NCBI GenBank assembly: GCA_035293805.1
Contig: DATGMD010000037.1
Coordinates: 98,786-162,785, forward strand
Direction of reading: 5' to 3'
DNA length: 64,000 nt
Source of the DNA: JAJPHF01 sp035293805
Lineage (GTDB): Bacteria; Chloroflexota; UBA6077; JAJPHF01
This document shows positions 36,815-45,379 of this stretch, piece after piece; the first letter of the stretch is position 1, and every line of letters starts with the position of its first letter. The translations under genes and the position numbers were made by a program. Under the pieces are notes generated by a model. That model was not told where the DNA came from. It made no database searches and saw nothing but the letters and a program-made list of their open reading frames with translations.

Positions 36815-37552
36815 ATGCCACTACGCGCGCTGGTGGTGGACGACGAGCGGCCGGCGCTGGAAGAGCTGCGCTACTGCTTGCGCGCGGCCGACCCTACCGT
36901 CGAGGTGGAGACGGCCGCGACGGCGCTGGACGCGCTGCGCCTGCTCAAGCAGCATCGCTTCGACGCGGTGTTCGTCGACATCCAGATGCCGGGCCTATCG
37001 GGCCTCGAGCTGGTGGACCTGGTCCACGAGTTCGACCAGCCGCCCGCCGTGGTGTTCGTGACGGCCTACGAGGAGTACGCCCTCCGCGCCTTCGAGCTGC
37101 GCGCGGTCGACTACCTGCTGAAGCCCGTCGCGCTCGATCGCCTCCGCGAGACGCTGGAGCGGCTGCACGCCGGCCGGGGTCAGCCCGCGCGGGAGGAGCC
37201 CGCCCGCCCCGCCGGCCGTCTCGACAAGCTGCCGGTCGAGACGGCCGGCCGCACGGTGCTGATCGACCTGCCCGACATCCGCTACGCCGAGGCACGCGAC
37301 GACGTCGTCTACGTCCATACGCACGACCGCGTCTACGCGACGCGCTTCTCGTTGCACGACCTAGAGCGGCGCCTGCCGACGCCCCCCTTCCTGCGCATCC
37401 ACCGCGCCTTCCTGGCCAACATGCGCAACGTGGTCGAGATCCGCCCCTACTTCAACGGCACCTACCTGCTGAAAGTCAACGACGCCGCCGGCTCCAGCCT
37501 CACCGTCAGCCGGGGCCGCGTGAAAGACCTGCGCTCCTTGCTCGGGCTGTGA
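36815..37552 (+). CDS. LytTR-family response regulator
   Basis: A 245 aa regulator: receiver (VVDDE at 8-11, D55 in VDIQMPG, T83, K103 in LLKPV) and a C-terminal LytTR DNA-binding domain (about 145-245: IRYAEARDDVVYVHT, FLRIHRAFLANM, VSRGRVKDLR). ATG 36815 lies 1 bp after the kinase stop. It should bind direct repeats near its targets; the nearest candidate is the promoter region at 33341. Confidence 0.93.
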   Translation: MPLRALVVDDERPALEELRYCLRAADPTVEVETAATALDALRLLKQHRFDAVFVDIQMPGLSGLELVDLVHEFDQPPAVVFVTAYEEYALRAFELRAVDYLLKPVALDRLRETLERLHAGRGQPAREEPARPAGRLDKLPVETAGRTVLIDLPDIRYAEARDDVVYVHTHDRVYATRFSLHDLERRLPTPPFLRIHRAFLANMRNVVEIRPYFNGTYLLKVNDAAGSSLTVSRGRVKDLRSLLGL

Positions 37553-37662
37553 CCTACCCGCCCCGGGTCCCCCTTCCCTGGGACGGAAGGGGGGAGCCAC
37601 CCCGGCCTCGTCCCCGTCCCTCTCCCCCTTCCCACACTGGGAGGGGGGCAGGGGGGGTAGGT
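37552..37662. repeat. Full-length repeat family C element (111 bp)
   Basis: It starts ACCTACCCGCCCCGGGTCCC and ends AGGGGGGGTAGGT. Two internal hairpins, CCTTCCCTGGGACGGAAGG and CCCTTCCCACACTGGGAGG, are visible. It overlaps the last base of the regulator gene. Same layout as the 106 bp copy inside recD2. The rest of the gap to 37820 holds nothing else. Confidence 0.75.
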
Positions 37663-37820
37663 CCCCCGGCCATTCGCCCCCCCACCGGTGCCGAACGGGG
37701 GCCAATTTCGACGCCTGGCGGTCAGCAGCTTCCCGCTCCGCGGCCCTACGCGCTATCACTGCGGTACTCGTGGCCCCGGCCATCGGGAGCCGGAGCCAGC
37801 AGACCGGAGGGATAAGCGCT

Positions 37821-39377
37821 ATGGCTAGTAGAGCGGCAACGGCGCAAGCTACTGCCGGTCGCGACTACGGCATCCCGTTCGTGATTGGCGCCTCGTCGGC
37901 GGGCACGATTATCGAGTGGTACGACTTCTACCTCTACGCGCTCCTCACGCCCTTCCTCGCGCCCCTCTTCTTCCCGAACGACAACCCAACCGCGTCGCTC
38001 CTCGCCGGCTTCGCCGTGTACGGCGCCGGGTTCGCCGTGCGGCCCTTCGGCGCGCTCGTCTTCGGGCGCATCGGCGACGTGATCGGGCGCAAGTACGCCT
38101 TCCTGCTCACGGTCTCGATCATGGGGGCCGCCACGTTGATCGTCGGGCTCTTGCCCACCTACGCCCAGATCGGCATCCTCGCACCGTTAATCCTCGTCAC
38201 GCTGCGCCTCCTGCAAGGCCTCGCCCTCGGCGGCGAGTATGGCGGCGCGGCGATCTACGTCGCCGAACACGCGCCCGATGGCAAGCGCGGGCTGTACACC
38301 TCGTGGATCCAGACGACCGCGACCATCGGCATGTTCTGCGGCCTGGGCGTGATTCTCGCGACGCGGGTCGCCTTTGGCGACGACACCTACAAAGCGTGGG
38401 GCTGGCGGGTCCCCTTCCTGCTCTCGGCCGTTCTCGTCGCCGGCGCGCTGTATATCCGCGCCCGCTTGCAGGAGACCCCACTCTTCCAGCGGATCAAGGC
38501 GGCCGGCCAGACGGCGCGTAACACCACCACCTGGGCCAAGGACAGCTTCAGCGGCAACAAGGTCGGCGTCATCCTGCTGGTGCTCGTCGGCATGACCGCC
38601 GGCCAGGCCGTGGTCTGGTACCAGGGCCAGTTCCAGGCGCTGTTCTTCCTCGGCACGCTGATGAAAGTGAACTACGTCGCGGCCTACACGATCCTGCTCG
38701 TCGCCATCGCCTGCGCCACGCCGTTCTTCATCATCTTCGGCTGGCTGTCCGACAGGGTCGGCCGCAAGCCGGTGATCCTCGGCGGCTGCCTGCTGGCGGC
38801 GATCACCTACGTGCCGATCTACCAGGCCATGCTGGCCCACGGCAACCTGACCTACGACGCCGCGGGCAAGATCGCGAGCGCCAACCCGAACATGGTCGCC
38901 GAGACGGTCCTCGTCTGGATTCAGATTCTCTACGTGACGATGGTCTACGGGCCGATCGCCGCGTTCCTCGTCGAGTACTTCCCGGCGCGCATCCGCTACA
39001 CGTCGCTGTCGATCCCCTACCACCTGGGCAACGGCTGGTTCGGCGGCTGGCTACCGTTCATCTTCCTGGGCATCGTCGCGGCCACCGTCACCGGGCAGGG
39101 CTACGTGCCCTTCTTCAACATCGGGCCGCTTCCCGGCTTCGACCTGCGCGGGCTGAACCCGGGCGGCGACCCGAACGGCAACCTGCTCGCCGGGCTCATT
39201 TACCCGATCGCCGTCGCCCTGATCTCGGTCGTGGTCGGCGGGCTGTTCATCCCCGAGACGAAGGACCGCAAGATCTGGGACGAGGTCCACGCCATGGAGC
39301 AGGCGGGCGCGATGCCCGCCGAAAGCGTGGCCGGCGCCGCCCAGGCGGCGCCCGCCAGCGGCGGGCTTGCGGGCTGA
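37821..39377 (+). CDS. MFS transporter, MHS (metabolite:H+ symporter) family
   Basis: A 518 aa transporter with about 12 membrane helices. The start SAGTIIEWYDFYLYA is the MHS hallmark (GTxIEWYDF). The first motif A is GRIGDVIGRK and the second is LSDRVGRKP. Helix 4-5 has LQGLALGGEYGGAAIYVAEHAP. A loop insert before the last helix (FFNIGPLPGFDLRGLNPG) is longer than usual. ATG 37821 has GGAGG about 11 bp upstream; an upstream GTG at 37770 is less likely. Substrates of the family are organic acids or betaines. Confidence 0.92.
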   Translation: MASRAATAQATAGRDYGIPFVIGASSAGTIIEWYDFYLYALLTPFLAPLFFPNDNPTASLLAGFAVYGAGFAVRPFGALVFGRIGDVIGRKYAFLLTVSIMGAATLIVGLLPTYAQIGILAPLILVTLRLLQGLALGGEYGGAAIYVAEHAPDGKRGLYTSWIQTTATIGMFCGLGVILATRVAFGDDTYKAWGWRVPFLLSAVLVAGALYIRARLQETPLFQRIKAAGQTARNTTTWAKDSFSGNKVGVILLVLVGMTAGQAVVWYQGQFQALFFLGTLMKVNYVAAYTILLVAIACATPFFIIFGWLSDRVGRKPVILGGCLLAAITYVPIYQAMLAHGNLTYDAAGKIASANPNMVAETVLVWIQILYVTMVYGPIAAFLVEYFPARIRYTSLSIPYHLGNGWFGGWLPFIFLGIVAATVTGQGYVPFFNIGPLPGFDLRGLNPGGDPNGNLLAGLIYPIAVALISVVVGGLFIPETKDRKIWDEVHAMEQAGAMPAESVAGAAQAAPASGGLAG

Positions 39378-39438
39378 GCTGCGCGGGAGCCGCCCCCGCC
39401 GCCCGGCGGTTCCTCGTGACTCCTCACCCAATCGTGGC

Positions 39439-39484
39439 GGCCGGCGGTCGGGGCGGGGACGCGTCCCCGCCCCGACCGCCGGCC
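39439..39484. repeat. Perfect 46 bp palindrome
   Basis: From GGCCGGCGGTCGGGGCGGGG to its exact reverse complement, centred on ACGCGT with no unpaired loop base. It lies 62 bp after the MFS stop. No T-tract follows. The gap 39378-39679 also has GGTACCG...CGGTACC at about 39556-39576, perhaps an operator for the next gene. Confidence 0.9.
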
Positions 39485-39679
39485 ATGTTCTGAACTGGCG
39501 CGTTCGCCGCGGGACCAGCATCCGCCGCGCCAGGCCGCGGCGACGGAGCGCCGCGGGTACCGGTTAGATCGGTACCTTTGGTCAAGCATCATCCGTCCGC
39601 GGGACTCCTGCGCCGCGCCTCTCCGGCCGATACAGTGAGAAGTACAGCCGCCTGGGCGAGAGGCGCGGAGGAGAGGCCG

Positions 39680-40348
39680 ATGCGGGTCCTGCTGGTCACC
39701 GGCGACGTCGTGGAGCAGCGTGCGCTACGGAGCATCCTGGGGCAGCTAGGGCACGAGGCAACCGTGGCGGCCGACGGCGCGACAGCCGAGGATGTCCTCG
39801 CGGCCGAGACCGTCGATGTGGTCATCGGCGACTGGCAGCTGCCCGACGTCGACGGCATCGAGCTATGCCGTCGCGTGCGGGCCCGCCACGACCGTGACTA
39901 CACGTACTTCATTCTCCTCACGGCGGGCGGCGACCGATCGCAGGCGCGGCGCGGCATGGAAGCCGGCGCCGACGACTACCTGGCCAAGCCGCTCGACGCC
40001 GAGGCGCTCGACATCGCACTGATCGCCGCGGCGCGGATCAGCGCGCTGCACCGCGAGCAGCGGGCCGCGCAGCTCCAGCAGGGCCGCCTGGAAGGCGTCC
40101 GCCTCGCGGCGCGCACGATGCGCCACGAGCTAGGTAACAAGCTCGCTGCCACCGTCCTCTACCACGAGCTGCTCGCCGAACGGGCCGACGACACCACCGA
40201 GCTGCACGCGGTCGCCACGAAGGCGCTGCGCAGCGTGCGCGAGGCCACTACGCTCATGGACCAGCTCGGCCGAGTCACGCGGCTCGACGTGATCAACTGG
40301 GGCCCCGACGCCCACTCCACCTTGGAGCTGGTCGGCGCACGCGCGTGA
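39680..40348 (+). CDS. Receiver with orphan DHp-like helical tail
   Basis: A 222 aa protein. Residues 1-120 are a receiver (D51 in IGDWQLPDVDG, T81, K103 in AKPLD), though the acidic pocket near residue 9 has only one Asp (VTGDV). After a coiled-coil stretch the tail has ARTMRHELGNKLAATVLYHEL, with H149 placed as in a histidine-kinase DHp helix. The tail lacks any ATPase domain. It may be a phosphotransfer protein or a dimerising adaptor. GAGGAG lies 6 bp before ATG 39680. Nothing next to it is a kinase. Confidence 0.8.
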   Translation: MRVLLVTGDVVEQRALRSILGQLGHEATVAADGATAEDVLAAETVDVVIGDWQLPDVDGIELCRRVRARHDRDYTYFILLTAGGDRSQARRGMEAGADDYLAKPLDAEALDIALIAAARISALHREQRAAQLQQGRLEGVRLAARTMRHELGNKLAATVLYHELLAERADDTTELHAVATKALRSVREATTLMDQLGRVTRLDVINWGPDAHSTLELVGARA

Positions 40349-40555
40349 TCCGGCGCCCCGGTCCTGCTCGCACGCGATGCGGTTTGCCGCCCGACGGCGC
40401 CGCGCCGCCGCGCCTACGGCGCCGCAAGCGCCGGACGCTCGCCGTCTGACGTCGGCCCGGCCCCTCCTGGCCGCCTGGCACCAAGGTTGCACAACAGCCC
40501 CCAAAGCGGTGCGCCGACGACTGGGCGAAGAGCCGTCGGCTGCCAGGAGGGCACG

Positions 40556-41302
40556 ATGGCACACAGCACGCTGGCCGCGCGCATCGAGCGCGCGCTTACC
40601 GAAGAGGCGGGCCTCTATGTGGCCGTCGAGGAGGCGAACGGCGCGATCGTCCTGACCGGGCACGTCGACTCGCCCGCGTCCGTGCGTGCCGCGGAAGACA
40701 TCGTGGCGCGCATCGCGCCAGGTGCGCGCGTCGACAACAACCTCGACGTGGAGACGACGGTTCCGGAGGCTGCCGCGGAGTTCAACGCCGAGGAGCCGAC
40801 GCACGTCCAGCCGCCCGAGAGCGTAGCCGAGATCGAGCACGAGGGCGCGGACATCGCCCCGGACTTCACGGACCAGCCCCTCGAGACGACGGGCATCGAG
40901 GACTTCGTCGCCGAGGCGCGCGACGACCGGGAGGCGCGCAACGTCCTCGAGGAAACCGAGAACGTCGTCGTCCCGCCGACCGATCCAGTGATCAGCACCG
41001 CGAGCGGCCAGGCGGAGGTCCTGGGCGGCTTCGCGCCCACCTCGATGGACGAGCAGTACGTCGCGCCGTCGGCCGAGGATCCCTACCTCGGCGACGAGGC
41101 GATCGCCGACGCGATTCGGCGGGAGCTGGTCGAGGACGCCACCACGACAGCCCTGCGGATCGATGTCGAGGTGCGCCAGGGAACGGCGTTCCTGCGGGGC
41201 GAGGTCGAGGGCCTGGAGGACGCCGACAACGCCGAGGCGGTCGCCAGCCGCGTGCCCGGCGTGCGCGAGGTGCGCGAGGAGCTTCGCGTGCGCTCGGTAT
41301 AG
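40556..41302 (+). CDS. Two-BON-domain protein with acidic linker
   Basis: A 248 aa protein. BON 1 (about 4-68) has LAARIERALTEEAGLYV and GAIVLTGHVDSPASVRAAE. BON 2 (about 180-248) has IADAIRRELVEDATT and GTAFLRGEVEGLEDADNAEAVA. The 110 residue linker is very acidic and probably disordered. BON domains bind phospholipid or larger ligands, usually in the periplasm, but no signal peptide is seen here. AGGAGG lies 6 bp before ATG 40556. It follows the receiver gene by 208 bp; a shared role is not evident. Confidence 0.85.
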   Translation: MAHSTLAARIERALTEEAGLYVAVEEANGAIVLTGHVDSPASVRAAEDIVARIAPGARVDNNLDVETTVPEAAAEFNAEEPTHVQPPESVAEIEHEGADIAPDFTDQPLETTGIEDFVAEARDDREARNVLEETENVVVPPTDPVISTASGQAEVLGGFAPTSMDEQYVAPSAEDPYLGDEAIADAIRRELVEDATTTALRIDVEVRQGTAFLRGEVEGLEDADNAEAVASRVPGVREVREELRVRSV

Positions 41303-41358
41303 CGCCCCGCGGCCGTTGTGGCGCCCCAGACACCCGGCGGCCGGAGCCCGCAAGCCGG

Positions 41359-41387
41359 TTGACCGGGCGCCGGCGGGGTGGTAGCAT
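41359..41387 (+). promoter_or_regulatory. Promoter upstream of DsbA-like gene
   Basis: TTGACC (41359-41364) and TAGCAT (41382-41387) with 17 bp between. The spacer GCGGGGTG matches the promoter at 13981. The transcript would have a leader of about 220 bp. The gap 41303-41612 holds nothing else I can assign; 41430-41560 is rich in GCGCG runs. Confidence 0.5.
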
Positions 41388-41612
41388 CCCTCGCGCGGCA
41401 CCGGTCGTGAGCATTCGGCCACCTCGCCATGTCCGCTCGCGCGAGCGCGAGCCCGTCCCCGCGCCAGCTTTGCCGCGCGCACCCAGCGCGCGCGTGCGCT
41501 GCCGCCCGCGCGATCGCTCGCGCGAGGTATCATCAGGCAGCGCCGGCGCCCCGCGGCGCGCGAGCTGAGCGGCCACGCCTTGGCGCGCGCAATCTCATGC
41601 GAGGAGAGCCTG

Positions 41613-42209
41613 ATGGCGAATGGCTCTGGCACGCCCGAGATCAAGCTGTATTTTGATCCCATCTGCCCGTGGGCCTGGCGCACGTCGCTCTGGCTGCGCG
41701 AGGCGCGTCAGGTGCGGCCGCTGCAGCTAACTTGGGGCTTCTTCTCGCTCGCCGAGGTGAATCGCGCGGCCGGCAACCCGCCCAAGGAGCGCCATCAGCA
41801 GAGCCAGGTCCCGTTTCGCATCATGGCGCTGGCGCGGCGCCAGCACGGCCCCGAGGCGGTCGATCGCCTGTATCTGGCGTTCGGCCGCGCCCACCACGAG
41901 CGGCAGCAGAACATCGGCCAGCTCGACGTGATCGCGGCGGCGCTGGACGAGGCCGGTTTCGACCGCGGCCTGCGCGACGCCGCCCTCGCCGATCCCACTG
42001 TCGAGCAGGAGTTACGCGACGAGCACGCCGCGCTGGCCGCCCGCGGCGCCTTCGGCGTGCCGACCCTGGAGGTGGCCGGCGCCCAGCCGCTCTACGGCCC
42101 GATCATCGACCGCGTGCCGACCGGCGAGGCGGCCGGCGAGCTGTGGGACCATACGGCCTGGCTGCTGGCCCAGCCCCACGTCTACGAGTTCAAACGTGCC
42201 CGCAGCTAA
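41613..42209 (+). CDS. DsbA-fold protein (Rv2466c nitroreductase-like)
   Basis: A 198 aa thioredoxin/DsbA-fold protein. The active-site region reads FDPICPWAWRTSLWL, the pattern of the mycothiol-dependent nitroreductase Rv2466c group, but with Ala at the second Cys position (CPWA instead of CPWC), so it has a single active Cys. The cis-Pro loop is GAFGVPTLEVAG. ATG 41613 follows GAGGAG. It overlaps the MFS gene by 14 bp. It may use a low-molecular-weight thiol as partner; it is cytoplasmic by lack of a signal. Confidence 0.82.
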   Translation: MANGSGTPEIKLYFDPICPWAWRTSLWLREARQVRPLQLTWGFFSLAEVNRAAGNPPKERHQQSQVPFRIMALARRQHGPEAVDRLYLAFGRAHHERQQNIGQLDVIAAALDEAGFDRGLRDAALADPTVEQELRDEHAALAARGAFGVPTLEVAGAQPLYGPIIDRVPTGEAAGELWDHTAWLLAQPHVYEFKRARS

Positions 42210-43767
42210 CGCCCCCGTCGGCGACCGCCGGCTGATCAGCCTGGCGATGCTGTGCGGCATCTTCCTGACGGCCATCTCGTCCACCGTCGTGGCCACTGCT
42301 GCGCCCAGCATCATCCGCTCCCTGGAAGGCCTGGAGCTGTACAGCTGGGTGTTCGCCACCTACCTCATCATGATGACCGTCTCCACGCCGCTCTACGGCA
42401 AGCTGGCCGACTCCTACGGGCGCAAGCCGGTCTTCCTGCTGGGCCTGGCGGTGTTCCTGTTAGGCTCGGCGCTGTGCGGATTCGCCCAGAACATGCCGCA
42501 GCTCCTGGTCTTTCGGCTAGTGCAGGGGCTCGGCGCGGGCGCTATCCAGCCCATCGCCCTGACCCTCGCCGGCGACCTGTTCCCCATCGAGCAGCGAGCG
42601 CGCATCCAGGGACTGTTCAGCTCCATGTGGGCGCTCTCCAGCCTGATCGGCCCCTTCGTCGGCGGCCTCCTGGTCGTGACGCTGAGCTGGCACTGGGTCT
42701 TCTGGGTGAACCTCCCCGTGGGCGTGGCCGCCGGGGTACTCATGGCGCTGACGCTGCACGAGACCGTCACGCACCGCCGCCATCAGCTCGATTGGCCGGG
42801 CGCCGTGGCGGTGGCGCTCGGCGTGAGTGCGTTTCTCGTGGCGCTCTACGCGCTCAGCGGCAGCGCCCCCGGCCTGCCCCTCGGCGCGTGGCCGCTGCTC
42901 ATCCTGGCGGTCGCCCTGCTGGCCTTCTTCATCTGGTGGGAGCGCCGCACGCCCGAGCCGCTGCTGCCCCTGGAGCTGTTCCGCATCCGCGTCGTGGCCG
43001 CGGGGGCGGTGCTGGTCGCGCTGGGCGGCGTGGCGATGCAGGGCGTCGCGTCCTTCGGGCCGCTGTTCGTGCAGGGTGTCCTCGGCGGCTCGCCGTTGCA
43101 AGCCGGCTACGCGCTGCTGCCGAACGACCTCACCTGGATCGTCGGCAGCGTCGGCTCCAGCCGCATCATCTTGCGCTACGGCTACCGCACGGCGATCACC
43201 GTCGGCATGAGCCTGGCGCTGTTGGGCTGCCTCGCCACCAGCCGCGTGGGCGCCGACGCGCCGATCCTGGTGTTCGGCCTCGTCCTCGGCATCTGTGGCT
43301 TCGGCTTCGGCTGCATCGTCGCGCCGGTCACCATCGCCGTGCAGAACTCCGTGGACTGGGCGCAGCGCGGCGTCGCCACGGCCACCACCGTCTTCTTCCA
43401 GAGCATCGGCCGCAGCGTGGGCGTGGCCGTCCTCGGCGTGGCGCTGGACGCCCAGCTGCTCGCGCTGCTGGGCAGCGAGGGCCTCGCCGGGCGCGGCAGC
43501 AGCGTGGACGTGGTGACCGACTTGCTCGACCCTGCTCAGGCCGCGACGCTCGATCCGGCGATGGCCGCGACGCTGCGCCAGGCGTTCGAGCAAGGGCTCC
43601 ACGGCGTGTTCCTGCTGATGGCGTTCACGGCGCTCACGGGCCTCGTCGTCGTGCGGGCGTTCATGCCGGGCGGCCGGGCGGCCGAGCACCTGCGCGGCGC
43701 GAACGCGCCCGCGGCGCCGGCCTACGCCGACGACGCCGCGCGGCCCCGCGTCGGCGCGGCGGAATAG
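42196..43767 (+). CDS. MFS multidrug transporter, DHA2 (EmrB/QacA) type
   Basis: A 523 aa transporter with about 14 membrane helices. The first helix has the DHA2 motif TAISSTVVATAAPSI, motif A is GKLADSYGRKPV, and motif C is SSLIGPFVGGLLV. It starts at GTG 42196 inside the end of the DsbA-like gene, so the pair is coupled. Substrates are usually drugs or toxic metabolites. No regulator is next to it. Confidence 0.9.
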   Translation: MPAANAPVGDRRLISLAMLCGIFLTAISSTVVATAAPSIIRSLEGLELYSWVFATYLIMMTVSTPLYGKLADSYGRKPVFLLGLAVFLLGSALCGFAQNMPQLLVFRLVQGLGAGAIQPIALTLAGDLFPIEQRARIQGLFSSMWALSSLIGPFVGGLLVVTLSWHWVFWVNLPVGVAAGVLMALTLHETVTHRRHQLDWPGAVAVALGVSAFLVALYALSGSAPGLPLGAWPLLILAVALLAFFIWWERRTPEPLLPLELFRIRVVAAGAVLVALGGVAMQGVASFGPLFVQGVLGGSPLQAGYALLPNDLTWIVGSVGSSRIILRYGYRTAITVGMSLALLGCLATSRVGADAPILVFGLVLGICGFGFGCIVAPVTIAVQNSVDWAQRGVATATTVFFQSIGRSVGVAVLGVALDAQLLALLGSEGLAGRGSSVDVVTDLLDPAQAATLDPAMAATLRQAFEQGLHGVFLLMAFTALTGLVVVRAFMPGGRAAEHLRGANAPAAPAYADDAARPRVGAAE

Positions 43768-43836
43768 CTGGGGGGATCGCCCCGCGCCGCTCCGCCTGTC
43801 GGGGCAGCCGTGCGGCGCTGGCAAGACGAGGATGCG

Positions 43837-44163
43837 ATGCGCGAGGAGCACGATGCCGTCGTCGTCTACATTACCGCCGGCTCGCCTGAGGAGGCCGCCG
43901 CGCTAGCGCGCGCGCTCGTCGCCGAGCGGCTGGCCGCCTGCGTGAACCGCCTGCCCGTGGAGTCCGTGTACCGCTGGCAGGGGCAAATCGAGGAGGCCTC
44001 CGAGGTGCTGCTCATCGTCAAGACGCGACGCGCGCGGCTCGACGCGCTGGCCGCCCGCGTCCAGGCGCTGCACAGCTACACGGTGCCCGAGATGATCGCG
44101 CTCCCGGTCGTCGCCGGCTGGCCGCCGTACCTCCAGTGGCTCGCCGACGAGAGCGCGGAGTAG
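43837..44163 (+). CDS. cutA: Divalent-cation tolerance protein CutA
   Basis: A 108 aa protein with the full CutA pattern: VVYITAGSPEEA, ERLAACVNRLPVESVYRWQG, VLLIVKTRRARLDAL and HSYTVPEMIALPV. CutA forms trimers resembling PII proteins; its link to metal tolerance is debated. ATG 43837 has GAGG 6 bp upstream; the frame is open to GTG 43810. Confidence 0.95.
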   Translation: MREEHDAVVVYITAGSPEEAAALARALVAERLAACVNRLPVESVYRWQGQIEEASEVLLIVKTRRARLDALAARVQALHSYTVPEMIALPVVAGWPPYLQWLADESAE

Positions 44164-44380
44164 CCTCGTCCCCCGGCGACGAGACCGGTAAGTGGGTGCC
44201 GCCTACGAGGGTGGGCCGGCCGGGCGGCTGGTGGCACTAGACACCCGCCCGACCGAGGCCCGGCCGGCCCCGTCAGTGGGAGCTGACAGCTTTGAGCATA
44301 GCGCAGCCGCCCGGGCGCGCTCACGGGTTTCCGGGGACCTTTAGCCCATTCTTAGGGATTCTTCAGGCAGGGAGGACGTC

Positions 44381-45118
44381 ATGTTCGCGAGCTGGCGTGG
44401 CAGCGTGGGCGTGATCAAGCCGACGTATCGACCCGGGTCGCTAGAGGAGTTCATGCGGCTGCTGCCCGACGGCATCGCCGTGATCCCACTCTTCCTGGGC
44501 ATCCGCGAGGGCACGACCGCCGAGTTTCGCGGCGTGCTCGACGCTATCGAGCAGAAGGTGCGCGAGCTGGCCGAGATCGGCGTCGAGCTGATCCACCCGG
44601 AGGGCGCGCCGCCGTTCATGGTCCACGGCTTCCAGCGCGAGCGCGAGCTGCTCGACCAGTGGCAGCGCGCCTACGGCAAGCCGGTCATCACCGCGGGCAC
44701 CACGCAGGTAGACGCCATGCGCGCGCTCCACATGCAGCGCATCGTCGGCGTAACCTACTTCCGTGGCGAGATCAACGACCTCTTCGCGCGGTACTTCACG
44801 GACGCCGGCTTCGACGTGCTCGCCATGGAGGGCATGGACGTGCCCTTCGACCAGGTGGGGCGCCTCTCCTCGCGTGAGGTGTACGCCCACACGAAGGCCG
44901 CCTTCCGACAGCACCCGCGCGTCGACGGCGTGTACATGCTGGGTAGCGGCTGGCGGGCGCTCGACATCGTGGACATGCTGGAGCAGGACCTCGAGGTGCC
45001 CGTGCTCCACGCCGTCCCCGCCCGCGTCTGGGCCATCCAGCAGCATTTCCTGGTGCGCGAGCGGCGCCCGGGCTTCGGGCGCCTGCTGGCCGAGCTGCCG
45101 TCCCCGGCGGGCCGCTAG
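44381..45118 (+). CDS. Asp/Glu racemase-fold protein without cysteine (maleate isomerase/AMDase-like)
   Basis: A 245 aa protein with the two-lobe layout of maleate isomerases and arylmalonate decarboxylases: VGVIKPTYRPGS at the start, ITAGTTQVDAMRAL, VGVTYFRGEINDLFARYF, and VYMLGSGWRALDIVDMLEQDL..PVLHAVPARVW at the end. Both catalytic Cys positions of the family are other residues, and the protein has no Cys at all. It may be a non-Cys enzyme or a binding protein. ATG 44381 follows GGGAGG. It is monocistronic; the 217 bp gap before it holds no clear element. Confidence 0.8.
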   Translation: MFASWRGSVGVIKPTYRPGSLEEFMRLLPDGIAVIPLFLGIREGTTAEFRGVLDAIEQKVRELAEIGVELIHPEGAPPFMVHGFQRERELLDQWQRAYGKPVITAGTTQVDAMRALHMQRIVGVTYFRGEINDLFARYFTDAGFDVLAMEGMDVPFDQVGRLSSREVYAHTKAAFRQHPRVDGVYMLGSGWRALDIVDMLEQDLEVPVLHAVPARVWAIQQHFLVRERRPGFGRLLAELPSPAGR

Positions 45119-45379
45119 CCCGCGGCGACGCGCGGTCGCCGCTCGCTCGGCACGGCCCCCCGTCGCCTCCGCACGCGCCCCGCGCTGCCGTGGCATACTC
45201 CTGCGAGACGAGTCGGGCCGCGCCGCGGTGCCTCCGCCGCTAAAACGTGCGCGAGCCCGACGCCGGCCGGCTCCGGACGGCGCGCGGCCCGCGAGAGTTA
45301 CAGTTACTCGGAGCGACCGCCGTACCGCCACGCGGCCGGGCGTGCGCTGACCCGAGCTACCCTCCCCGAGGAGCACACG

